Origin: Oleispira sp036960605
GTDB lineage: Bacteria > Pseudomonadota > Gammaproteobacteria > Pseudomonadales > Oceanobacteraceae
Direction of reading: 5' to 3'
DNA length: 64,000 bases
Assembly: GCA_036960605.1 (NCBI GenBank)
Contig: JBALXI010000009.1
Coordinates: 1 to 64,000, forward strand
This document shows positions 42,354 through 50,734 of this stretch, piece after piece (within the stretch, counting starts at the first letter, position 1; each line of letters begins with the position of its first letter). Position numbers and translations under genes: made by a program. Below the pieces are notes generated by a model. It was not told the DNA's origin. It did no database searches and saw only the letters and a list, made by a program, of their open reading frames with translations.

Positions 42354-43187
42354 ATGGGCTTTAGTGGTACTAATCGGCATTGGTTCATCATTGGGGCTGA
42401 GTTTCCAGTGGGTCAGTTTTTGGCTAAATTAGCCAGTGAGTTAGCACTTCCTTACAGCTCTCGTCGTTTGAATAGCCGAGAAAAACTTTCGGTTCCAGTG
42501 GGCATGCCTTCAGCGCCATTAGCTATATTGGCCGTATCGGGAGATGATGCCGATGCGATAGGGCACTTAGCTGAATGGATTGAGTTGCTTATTGAGCAAG
42601 ACATTCCAATGGTTTTACTGTCGTCCGCGAAAGTCTTTGATTATAACGAGGTGGGAAGCCTTGAAAATGATGAAATGACTGGCGACGCTGGCTTGATCGC
42701 GCTGGAGAATCAGGCGCGTAAACAACTGCGTCATTTGATCGTTCGTGTGAATCAGCCCTTCAGTTTGTTGACGGGAGATTATGCCGTACAACTGCTGGCT
42801 GAAGCGCGCAGTCAGGGCAATTTAAAGCTAGACAATCTTATTCGAATTGCCCCAACTCCCGCTGACGATATTGCTCAAGTTATTCATGCCCTACTGCAGC
42901 AAATTGGTTGTGATGAATCTTTATGGGGTACTTATCATTATTGCAGTGTCGAAAGCACGACGGAATATGCATTTGCCGAAGTATTATTAGCCGAGGCCCG
43001 ACAGTATGAAGATCTGGCGCATGTGACGTTAGAAGAGCTGGACGACGATCAATGCCGACCTAGCGAAACCATTTTAGACAGTAAATTGATTAAGCATAAT
43101 TTTGGCATTAAGCCCAAGCTTTGGCGCCAAGGGGTGAGTCGTTTAATTAGAAGCTATTATCGAGCTGATGAAAAAAGTGATGCCTAA
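42354..43187 (+). CDS. RmlD-like NAD-binding sugar-nucleotide epimerase/reductase homologue
   Basis: A 277-residue protein with an RmlD/extended SDR-like layout: an N-terminal nucleotide-binding half, PMVLLSSAKVFDYNEVG in place of the YxSTxxVY block of dTDP-4-dehydrorhamnose reductase, and TPADDIAQVIHALL in the C-terminal half. The usual GxxGxxG loop is not evident (WFIIGAEFPVGQFLA), so the catalytic activity is doubtful. Ribosome-binding site tttggag. It precedes moeA by 77 nt but no functional link is visible. Confidence 0.65.
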   Translation: MGFSGTNRHWFIIGAEFPVGQFLAKLASELALPYSSRRLNSREKLSVPVGMPSAPLAILAVSGDDADAIGHLAEWIELLIEQDIPMVLLSSAKVFDYNEVGSLENDEMTGDAGLIALENQARKQLRHLIVRVNQPFSLLTGDYAVQLLAEARSQGNLKLDNLIRIAPTPADDIAQVIHALLQQIGCDESLWGTYHYCSVESTTEYAFAEVLLAEARQYEDLAHVTLEELDDDQCRPSETILDSKLIKHNFGIKPKLWRQGVSRLIRSYYRADEKSDA

Positions 43188-43264
43188 AGTCATAAATCGT
43201 TAACTAAATGACGATGCCAATGCTCGTATTAGACGTTAGAACTTAAAGTTAATAGAGAGAAACC

Positions 43265-44533
43265 ATGTCATCTTGTGATTCCCCTGCGTTAGTCAAAGGA
43301 CTCATCCCTCTCGAGGATGCCCGTGCTGTGTTAGCACAACGTGCACAGCAATATGGCACGTTAGCGAAAACAGAAACGGTGTCGATTTATAATGCTTTAA
43401 CTCGAGTCTTAGCTGAGACAATTATCTCAGGCATTAACGTTCCCAGTTTTGATAACAGTGCGATGGACGGTTACGCTTTACGCTTAGTTGATTGCCAGCA
43501 ACAGGTCGCTATTAAGGGCAGTATTGAGCTTAACGTCTCACAACGAATAACAGCGGGAGATGCGCCTGAACTGTTATTGGATAATACCTGCGCGAGAATT
43601 TTCACCGGTGCTGCAGTGCCTGAAAATGCCGATATGGTTGTCATGCAGGAACAGTGTGAAATCAGCGCAAGCGGTCAGATTATTTTTCCTGCAAACTTAG
43701 TCGATGCTAAACCCCAGCAAAATATTCGACCTGCAGGGCAAGACATTACGATCGGCCAAACACTATTTCAGCCTGGACGCATTCTACGGGCTGAAGATCT
43801 AGGGGTTATCGCCTCTATGGGATTTAGCCAGGTAAACGTGCAGAAAAAGCTTAAGGTCGCTGTTATCTCATCAGGAGATGAACTGGTCGAGCCAGGCAAT
43901 CCTTTGAGCCCAGGAAAAATTTATAATACCAATAGCTTTACCTTAATCGGTTTATTACAGCGCATGGGTATGGAGGTCATTGGTCCCTTTTTTGCCGCCG
44001 ATACGTTAGCGGCTACGCAAGACGTTTTAACTCAAGCCAGTGCGCAAGCCGATGTCATTATCACCAGTGGCGGTGTCTCTGTCGGTGAAGAAGATCATAT
44101 TAAAGCGGCCATTAGCAGTGGCGGTGAATTAGAAATGTGGCGTTTGGCTATTAAACCAGGCAAGCCCTTTGCACTGGGGCAGTTTAATCAAACGCCAGTG
44201 ATCGGTTTACCTGGGAATCCTGCCGCGGTAGTCGTCACTTTTTATCAGCTGGCGAGAAATTTTTTATGGACCGTGCAAGGTGCAGATGCGCAGCCGTTAT
44301 TAGTATTAAAAGGCAATGCGACATTCTCAACCAAAAAGTCCATTGGCCGTACCGAGTTTTTACGCGCGCGATTTAATTCTGGCGACATTGAAATTTTTAA
44401 CAACCAAAGTTCGGGTGTCTTATCTTCCTCTAGTTGGAGTGATGGTTTTGCGTGTGTACCCGCGGGTGAGTTAATTAGCATCGGTGATGAGATAGACTTC
44501 TATGCCTTAACCACCGCTCATGGACACGGTTAA
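43265..44533 (+). CDS. moeA: Molybdopterin molybdenumtransferase MoeA
   Basis: MoeA inserts molybdate into adenylylated molybdopterin. The 422-residue protein shows VPSFDNSAMDGYALR near residue 60, ARIFTGAAVPENADMVVMQE, IITSGGVSVGEEDHIK and PVIGLPGNPAAVVVTF, all diagnostic. Its TAA shares one base with the mobA ATG, so the two are coupled. It starts a moeA-mobA-moaC-moaD series. Confidence 0.96.
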   Translation: MSSCDSPALVKGLIPLEDARAVLAQRAQQYGTLAKTETVSIYNALTRVLAETIISGINVPSFDNSAMDGYALRLVDCQQQVAIKGSIELNVSQRITAGDAPELLLDNTCARIFTGAAVPENADMVVMQEQCEISASGQIIFPANLVDAKPQQNIRPAGQDITIGQTLFQPGRILRAEDLGVIASMGFSQVNVQKKLKVAVISSGDELVEPGNPLSPGKIYNTNSFTLIGLLQRMGMEVIGPFFAADTLAATQDVLTQASAQADVIITSGGVSVGEEDHIKAAISSGGELEMWRLAIKPGKPFALGQFNQTPVIGLPGNPAAVVVTFYQLARNFLWTVQGADAQPLLVLKGNATFSTKKSIGRTEFLRARFNSGDIEIFNNQSSGVLSSSSWSDGFACVPAGELISIGDEIDFYALTTAHGHG

Positions 44534-45159
44534 TGATGGTTGCCAATAGTCTATTAAGTGGATTGATTTTAGCCGGCGGCGAAGGTCGCCGCATGGCGGG
44601 GCGGGATAAAGGTTTAATCTCACTAGTACAGAAGCCACTGGTCGAATACGCGATTGATTGCCTGGCGCCGCTGGTGGACGATTTAACCATTAGTTGTAAT
44701 CGCAACCGAGCGCTTTATCAAGATTACCAGTTAGATTGCATCTCTGATGAGACAGTCGAGAGTGTCGAAGGTTATCAAGGCCCGATGGCGGGTTTAGCCG
44801 CAGGCTTACAGCATGCAAAACATGAATGGCTATTGGTTATGCCTTGCGATACACCACTGATGACTTCGCAGGTGATGGCACAACTGTCAGCTTGCTTAAA
44901 CTCTAATACATCGAATGATTCACCGCAGGCTATTATCTTTTCTCATCAAGGCTTACAGCCATTGCATGGTCTATATCACCGCAGCATGCTGCCTATTTTT
45001 GAGCAGTGTTTAGCTGAAAATAAAAATGCACTACAACGTTTATTACGTTCGCTGGACCGCGTGGTTATTCATCAAGGCTTAGCGTGTGAACTCAGTTTTA
45101 ATAATGCCAATGACCCTGAAGAACTCGCTATTATTGCAACCTTGTTAGGCAAGAACTAA
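44533..45159 (+). CDS. mobA: Molybdenum cofactor guanylyltransferase MobA
   Basis: MobA joins GMP to molybdopterin to give the MGD cofactor of DMSO-reductase-type enzymes. The 208-residue protein has LILAGGEGRRMAGRDKGLI, the GTP-binding N-terminus, then GYQGPMAGLAAGL and VMPCDTPLM with a metal-binding aspartate. It overlaps moeA by one base. Confidence 0.94.
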   Translation: MMVANSLLSGLILAGGEGRRMAGRDKGLISLVQKPLVEYAIDCLAPLVDDLTISCNRNRALYQDYQLDCISDETVESVEGYQGPMAGLAAGLQHAKHEWLLVMPCDTPLMTSQVMAQLSACLNSNTSNDSPQAIIFSHQGLQPLHGLYHRSMLPIFEQCLAENKNALQRLLRSLDRVVIHQGLACELSFNNANDPEELAIIATLLGKN

Positions 45160-45205
45160 TTTAAACGACACTTAAACAATAATTGAAAATTCGTTGGAAT
45201 AAAAA

Positions 45206-45700
45206 ATGGATCTAACTCATTTAGATGAAAAAGGCCAAGCCCGCATGGTCGACGTCAGCGAAAAAGACGTCACCAAGCGCGAAGCATTAGCGCAAGCGAT
45301 TGTCACTATGCTGCCCAATACCTTAATGATGATTACTGAAGGTAAGCATAAAAAAGGTGACGTCCTGGCGACGGCTCGTATTGCGGGTATTCAAGCGGCG
45401 AAAAAAACGTGGGAGCTAATCCCTATGTGTCACCCGTTAATGATTGCCGGTGCCAAGGTTGATATTCAAGCGATCAGTGAAACCCAATTACGTATTGAAG
45501 TGCGTTGTAAGGTGGCTGATAGAACGGGTATCGAAATGGAAGCATTGACCGCCGCGTCGATTGCAGCACTGACTATTTATGACATGTGCAAAGCGGTCGA
45601 TAAAGGAATGACTATTGGTGATATTAAATTACTCGAGAAAACGGGTGGTAAAAGCGGCGATTGGAATGCCGGTTCAGCAGCACTAGAGATAGGAAAATAA
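45206..45700 (+). CDS. moaC: Cyclic pyranopterin monophosphate synthase MoaC
   Basis: MoaC converts the MoaA product to cPMP, the first stable intermediate of molybdenum-cofactor synthesis. The 164-residue protein has ARMVDVSEKDVTKREA, GKHKKGDVLATARIAGI, MCHPL and GIEMEALTAASIAALTIYDM, which carry the active-site residues. moaD starts two bases after its stop. Confidence 0.97.
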   Translation: MDLTHLDEKGQARMVDVSEKDVTKREALAQAIVTMLPNTLMMITEGKHKKGDVLATARIAGIQAAKKTWELIPMCHPLMIAGAKVDIQAISETQLRIEVRCKVADRTGIEMEALTAASIAALTIYDMCKAVDKGMTIGDIKLLEKTGGKSGDWNAGSAALEIGK

Positions 45701-45702
45701 TC

Positions 45703-45945
45703 ATGATTAATGTCTTATTTTTTGCTCGACTGAAAGATCAAGTTGGCCAAGCCGAATTGACGTTAGGTCATGAATTGGTCGGTAAAACGGTAGCAGAATT
45801 ACAACAGGATTTAATTGCTAAGGGCATGGTTGCGCTGCAAGACGACAGTATCCGTATTGCCTTAAACCAAGATTTCTGTGCGTCTGATGCCGTGATTAAA
45901 GACGGTGATGAAGTCGCCTTTATGCCGCCCGTGACAGGTGGCTAA
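45703..45945 (+). CDS. moaD: Molybdopterin synthase sulfur carrier MoaD
   Basis: An 80-residue ubiquitin-like protein ending in the required Gly-Gly (FMPPVTGG), which is thiocarboxylated to give the dithiolene sulfur. I start it at ATG 45703 (MINVLFFARLKDQVG), two bases after moaC. Its partner MoaE is absent: the next gene is a CPBP membrane protein, so moaE must lie elsewhere. Confidence 0.95.
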   Translation: MINVLFFARLKDQVGQAELTLGHELVGKTVAELQQDLIAKGMVALQDDSIRIALNQDFCASDAVIKDGDEVAFMPPVTGG

Positions 45946-45947
45946 TC

Positions 45948-46841
45948 GTGGAAGCTAACGCAAGGATGCCTGCGGCGATGTTTAATAAAGTGTTTAGAAA
46001 AATTTGTAGTACGTTAAACCCCAAGCAAATACTGACCGCGTTAAACGCCATTGATGCCGAAGCAAAATCTGAACGGCTTGGTCTCAACGATGATGCTGAG
46101 CGCAAACGTGTTTGGCTAGTAATCATCGTTGCCTGCGTCTGTTTGCTAATGGTGAACTATTTAAAATACTCCAGCGTATTAGTAGAAACTATTCGAATGT
46201 TAGAGGGCTGGTTTGATATTAAAAACAACCAGTGGTCGCGTGAGTTTCGCTACCATCCTTATCGAGAGTTACTAGGTTATGTTTGGTGGGGTTTTTGGAA
46301 TTTATTCTGTTTCCTTGTGATACCCATGCTAACGATCAAGTTGGTGTTAAGACAGTCGTTGAAAAACTATGGCTGGCAACTCGGCAGCATTAAACAACAT
46401 TGGTTAGGCTATGTATTATTAGCATCACCTATTATGTTTTTTGCGTTTCTGGTGAGTTTTCGTGAAGACTTTGCTAACCATTATCCCTTCTACGACTTAG
46501 CGCATAAAAGTTGGTTAGATTTAATTCTGTGGGAATGCATTTATATATTGCAGTTTATTGCGGTGGAATTCTTCTTTCGAGGGTTCTTGGTCAATGGCTT
46601 ACGAATTCCCTTTGGCAGCTTATCCATTGCGGTTATGTGTTTACCCTATCTAATGCTGCACTTTCCTAAATTGTGGTTAGAATCTTTTGGTGCTATTTCG
46701 TTTGGCTTCTTACTGGGTATTTTAGCCCTACGCTCAAAATCTATTTGGGGTGGAGTAGGGGTGCATGTTGCTATTGCTCTGATGATGGATTGCATGGCGA
46801 TGATGCAAACTAAGGGCTTCCCAGATCAATTCATGCGTTAG
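45948..46841 (+). CDS. CPBP-family membrane protein (Rce1/MrtX type)
   Basis: A 297-residue membrane protein with about eight hydrophobic segments and a CPBP (Abi-type) intramembrane protease domain in the second half. VEFFFRGFLVNGL replaces the usual EExxxR with a single glutamate, and LMLHFPKLW supplies the first histidine; GVGVHVAIALMMD supplies the other. Translation starts at GTG 45948, two bases after moaD. Bases 46287-46348 of this gene are repeated at the left edge of the window. Substrate unknown. Confidence 0.8.
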   Translation: MEANARMPAAMFNKVFRKICSTLNPKQILTALNAIDAEAKSERLGLNDDAERKRVWLVIIVACVCLLMVNYLKYSSVLVETIRMLEGWFDIKNNQWSREFRYHPYRELLGYVWWGFWNLFCFLVIPMLTIKLVLRQSLKNYGWQLGSIKQHWLGYVLLASPIMFFAFLVSFREDFANHYPFYDLAHKSWLDLILWECIYILQFIAVEFFFRGFLVNGLRIPFGSLSIAVMCLPYLMLHFPKLWLESFGAISFGFLLGILALRSKSIWGGVGVHVAIALMMDCMAMMQTKGFPDQFMR

Positions 46842-46918
46842 CCATTCTGGTTAATGCAGCCTGTTCCATTTTTGGTAAACACTTACATTAATTATTAGGC
46901 TAATCTTATGGCACCATT

Positions 46919-46933
46919 CACCGTATAACGGTG
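46919..46933 (+). terminator. Weak terminator-like hairpin after the CPBP gene
   Basis: caccgt (46919-46924) and acggtg (46928-46933) form a six-base stem with a three-base loop, followed by ttgttgta. The short stem and poor T tract make termination only possible. Confidence 0.35.
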
Positions 46934-47011
46934 TTGTTGTATATATTATCTCTGATTTACATCACTTAAGTGAATGACACTGAGTGCTTAACCTCATTTA
47001 GGAAACCTACC

Positions 47012-48013
47012 ATGATTAAAGCGTATGCAGCTTTCGAAGCCGGCGGTAAATTAAAACCTTACGAGTATGACCCAGGCCCTTTGGCCGATCACGATGTAGA
47101 AATTGCAGTTGATTACTGTGGCATTTGTCACAGTGATTTAAGCATGCTGAATAATGAATGGGGCATCACTCAATACCCTTTTGTACCCGGCCATGAAGTG
47201 GCGGGTAAAATCAGTGCTGTTGGTAAGCACGTGAGTAAATTTAATATCGGTGATCGCGTTGGCCTTGGTTGGCACTCAAGTTACTGCAATGATTGTAATA
47301 CCTGCCTTGAAGGCGATCACAACCTGTGTAGCAGTGCGCAGGGCACCTTAATTGGTCGACATGGTGGCTTTGCCGATAAAGTCCGAGCACAAGCAACCAG
47401 CGTCGTCGCATTACCGGATGAGCTGAGTAGTGAGAAAGCAGGGCCGCTTTTCTGTGGTGGTGTCACCGTTTATAACCCGATGGTACAGTTTGACTTAAAG
47501 CCAACAGCCAAAGTTGCCGTGATTGGAATTGGCGGCTTGGGCCATATGGCGCTTAAGTTTTTGAATGCTTGGGGTTGTGAAGTGACTGCGTTTACGTCAT
47601 CTGAAGCCAAGCGCACTGAGGCCCTAGAATTAGGGGCGCACAAAACACTGAATTCTCGTGATAGCGCTGAGCTAGCGACGGCGGCGAATTCATTTGATCT
47701 TATCTTGTCGACGGTTAACGTCAAGTTGGATTGGGGCAGTTATGTACAAACTTTAAGACCAAAAGGACGTTTGCACTTTTTAGGGGCTATTTTAGAGCCC
47801 GTAGAAGTCAGTGTTTTTGCATTAATGGGCGCGCAGCGTTCGATCTCTAGCTCACCGGTAGGCAGCCCAGCGGTTATCGGTCAAATGCTCGAATTTGCGG
47901 CCCGTCATAACATTGAACCGGAAGTGGAAGTCTTTGATATTGCTGACGTTAATAACGCGATTGAACGCTTAGAAAATGGCAGTCCTCGCTATCGTGTAGT
48001 ACTAAAAAACTAA
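47012..48013 (+). CDS. Zinc-dependent alcohol dehydrogenase (YahK/CAD type)
   Basis: A 333-residue medium-chain dehydrogenase. The catalytic zinc site is CGICHSD and GHEVAG, the structural zinc site is CNDCNTCLEGDHNLC, and the cofactor loop is GIGGLGHMALKF. I start it at ATG 47012 (MIKAYAAFEAGGKL), with agga upstream, because family members begin this way. Substrate is probably an aldehyde or primary alcohol, with NADP(H) preferred in the YahK/cinnamyl group. Confidence 0.92.
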   Translation: MIKAYAAFEAGGKLKPYEYDPGPLADHDVEIAVDYCGICHSDLSMLNNEWGITQYPFVPGHEVAGKISAVGKHVSKFNIGDRVGLGWHSSYCNDCNTCLEGDHNLCSSAQGTLIGRHGGFADKVRAQATSVVALPDELSSEKAGPLFCGGVTVYNPMVQFDLKPTAKVAVIGIGGLGHMALKFLNAWGCEVTAFTSSEAKRTEALELGAHKTLNSRDSAELATAANSFDLILSTVNVKLDWGSYVQTLRPKGRLHFLGAILEPVEVSVFALMGAQRSISSSPVGSPAVIGQMLEFAARHNIEPEVEVFDIADVNNAIERLENGSPRYRVVLKN

Positions 48014-48106
48014 TGCTAAATAACCAAATGGAATAACTCAATAATTAGGTGTATTAGGTTTAATCGAGCCTCTGGTTTTCTAGAGGCTGCTGGCTATACT
48101 CATGCT

Positions 48107-48862
48107 ATGCGATTAAACCTTGTCCTCACTATATTATTGACCTCTTCTCTTTGTTTGGCTGTAGAACCTATTGCTGTGTCTGTCGGCATGTATCCTTTTG
48201 CACCTTTTGTCGAGCCTAAAGGATCCGATGGCGAAGTTGGAATGACGCTTGATTTAGTGGCTGCATTAAATAAAACGCAAAATAAATATTATTTCAATAC
48301 CGTGTTAATTCCGCCTAAGCGTCGTTATCAGTCTTTTAATGATGGCCATTACGATATGATATTTTATGAAAGTAAATCATGGGGATGGCAAGATATAAAG
48401 GTTGATACCTCTAAAGTTTATCAAACGGGGGGAGAGGTCTATATTGCTCTCAAAAAGTTGGGTCGAGATCAGTCCTACTTTAATAATTTTAGTGATAAAA
48501 GGATGATCGGTATATTAGGTTTTCATTATGGCTTTGCTGATTTTAACGCGGATGAAGACTTTTTAATTAAAGAATTTAATATGTTGCTGACACCCGATAA
48601 CGATAGAAATATAAATCTGTTATTAAAAGATCGGGGTGATGTTGCCGTTGTTACTAATGCCTATCTACAACGTTTTTTATTAGAATATCCTACTGTAAAA
48701 TCGCGTCTATTGATTTCAGATAAACTTGATCAAGAATATAACCATACAGCTTTGATCCGCCCGGGTATTGTACCTAGCATTGATGAAATTAATACGATGC
48801 TAAATACTTTAAAGAAAACAGGTGAGTTGGATATCTTGTTAATAAAGTACGGGCTAGATTAG
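48107..48862 (+). CDS. Periplasmic solute-binding protein (SBP_bac_3-like)
   Basis: A 251-residue exported protein with a signal peptide (MRLNLVLTILLTSSLCLA) and the two-lobed type 3 binding-protein pattern: YPFAPFVEP...GMTLDLVAALNKTQNKYYFNT near the start and YDMIFYESKSWGW in the middle. No permease or ATPase gene is adjacent, so it is an orphan that may feed a distant ABC transporter or act as a sensor. Confidence 0.8.
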   Translation: MRLNLVLTILLTSSLCLAVEPIAVSVGMYPFAPFVEPKGSDGEVGMTLDLVAALNKTQNKYYFNTVLIPPKRRYQSFNDGHYDMIFYESKSWGWQDIKVDTSKVYQTGGEVYIALKKLGRDQSYFNNFSDKRMIGILGFHYGFADFNADEDFLIKEFNMLLTPDNDRNINLLLKDRGDVAVVTNAYLQRFLLEYPTVKSRLLISDKLDQEYNHTALIRPGIVPSIDEINTMLNTLKKTGELDILLIKYGLD

Positions 48863-49255
48863 TCCGTATTTACAGGAGAAGTGCTCGGCATCCACTTAAT
48901 TTGAAAACGAAGCCAGAACAGGCCCCATCGAAACGATTGATATACCTATGCATGTTAAAGGCTTGCTAATCACGAACAGTGGGGCAACATAGTGGGTGAA
49001 AATTCAGACCTAATCCGATGAGAGTAGCGACAGCGCGCAAGGACCTTAGAGCAGGTAATCGCATGGCTTTAGAATATAAAGAACCGGTTGTTCAAGATCT
49101 TGATGGACCACCGCTGGCAGCAGATCCGACGTTTACTTTAGGCTGGCAGTTAGTTTTATAGCCGTTTCTTAAACGACTGCGATAGAGAATTAAATACTTA
49201 ATGATTCAATAGTAAATAGCTCAAGCAGTCGTCACTTATTTGCGCTATTTTTTAG
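48863..49255. other. 393-nt stretch, possible gene debris
   Basis: No convincing full gene is present. The frame ending at TAG 49159-49161 is open from about 49000 and reads RVATARKDLRAGNRM then ALEYKEPVVQDLDGPP, which looks protein-like but has no start with a ribosome-binding site. An inverted repeat acgactgc (49173-49180)/gcagtcgt (49225-49232) follows. It may be the tail of a decayed gene. Confidence 0.4.
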
Positions 49256-50704
49256 TTAACGGTTTTTATCTCTTATTACCAACAGTCTAATCTCTGTCAT
49301 ATCCTCCATCGCAAAACGAATGCCTTCACGACCGACACCTGAATCTTTCACACCGCCATAGGGCATATTATCCACACGCCAGCTAGGCACATCGCCAATG
49401 ACAACGCCGCCGACTTCTAATTCATCCCAAGCTTTATTCATTTTATAAAGGTCACGGGTAAAGATACCGGCTTGCAAGCCAAATTTACTGTTATTAACGG
49501 ATTTTAGTGCTTCATCAAAAGTCGAAAATTTACTTAAGATAGCCGCAGGACCAAACGCCTCTTCAGTATTTAACAAAGCGTGCTCGGGGACATTTTCTAA
49601 GACCGTAGCATCCAACATAGTGCCATCTTGCTGACCACCGACGAGTAAATTTCCGCCGAGCTCTACCGCTTCATCAATCCAACCTTTTAAACGATTGGCT
49701 TCAGATAATGAAATCATGGGGCCAACAAATGTTTCTTCGTCTTTCGGATCGCCCATTTTTAATAGGGCGACTTTAGCGATAAATTTTTCTTTAAAATTAT
49801 CGTATAGAGATTCATGCACTATGATGCGCTGCACGCCTATGCAGCTCTGACCCGACTGGTAGAATGCACCGAATATTATGCGCTCGACAGCATCGTCTAA
49901 ATCACCTGGATTATCATCGCTATCTTCATCAACGATACAGGCAGCATTACCGCCGAGTTCTAGAATGACAGGTTTTTTTCCGGCTCGGGCCTTTAAGTCC
50001 CAACCGACATCAGGTGAGCCGGTAAAGCTTAGTAACTTGAAGCGATCATCGACGGTGAATAAATCAGCTCCTGTTCGCGAGCAGGGAAGAATAGAGAATG
50101 CGCCTTTGGGTAAATTAGTTTCTGCTAGAACCTCACCGATGATTAACGCGCCAATTGGTGTGCGACTGGCAGGTTTTAATACAAACGGGCAACCAACCGC
50201 GAGGGCGGGTGCAACTTTATGCGCGGCTAAATTTAAAGGAAAATTAAACGGAGAGATGAAAGAGCAAGGGCCAATAGGGACACGCTTATACATGCCTGTA
50301 TAGCCGCGAGCGCGAGGAGCGACTTCAAGATTCATAATCTCGCCACTCATTCGGACAGATTCTTCTGCAGCGATACGGAAGGTATCGATTAAGCGGCCAA
50401 CTTCACCACGCGCATCTTTAATCGGCTTGCCCGCTTCGATACAGAGTGCGAGCGCCATTTCTTCAGCGCGTTCGGTAAAGCGCTTCACGCAGTGATTAAG
50501 AATATCCTGGCGTTCATAAGGAGCCATCTTGCGCATGGCTTCCTGGCTTGCTTCAGCCGCCGCAATGGCTTTATCTATCGCCACTTCATCGGCAAGGGCA
50601 ACTCGAGTCGCGACTTCACCTGAGTATTTGTCGGTAACTTCTAAGTCTTCGTTAGCGAAGATAGCTTCATTCGCTAAGTAGTAGGGGTAGCTTTTATTTA
50701 ACAT
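49256..50704 (-). CDS. NAD-dependent aldehyde dehydrogenase
   Basis: A 482-residue aldehyde dehydrogenase. The catalytic cysteine lies in FYQSGQSCIGVQRI (about residue 289), the general-base glutamate in VILELGGNAACIV, and the cofactor-binding segment in LLSFTGSPDVGWDLK. The N-terminal part resembles lactaldehyde/glyceraldehyde dehydrogenase relatives. It lies 30 nt after the acetolactate-synthase-like gene on the same strand, so the two are probably an operon. Confidence 0.92.
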   Translation of the reverse strand: MLNKSYPYYLANEAIFANEDLEVTDKYSGEVATRVALADEVAIDKAIAAAEASQEAMRKMAPYERQDILNHCVKRFTERAEEMALALCIEAGKPIKDARGEVGRLIDTFRIAAEESVRMSGEIMNLEVAPRARGYTGMYKRVPIGPCSFISPFNFPLNLAAHKVAPALAVGCPFVLKPASRTPIGALIIGEVLAETNLPKGAFSILPCSRTGADLFTVDDRFKLLSFTGSPDVGWDLKARAGKKPVILELGGNAACIVDEDSDDNPGDLDDAVERIIFGAFYQSGQSCIGVQRIIVHESLYDNFKEKFIAKVALLKMGDPKDEETFVGPMISLSEANRLKGWIDEAVELGGNLLVGGQQDGTMLDATVLENVPEHALLNTEEAFGPAAILSKFSTFDEALKSVNNSKFGLQAGIFTRDLYKMNKAWDELEVGGVVIGDVPSWRVDNMPYGGVKDSGVGREGIRFAMEDMTEIRLLVIRDKNR

Positions 50705-50734
50705 GGTGTTTTCCTTTAGCCCTAATCTTATTCT

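Noticed and set aside
48863..49060. Group II intron or second c-di-GMP riboswitch
   Set aside because: Neither the intron domain V signature nor the GEMM core words are present.
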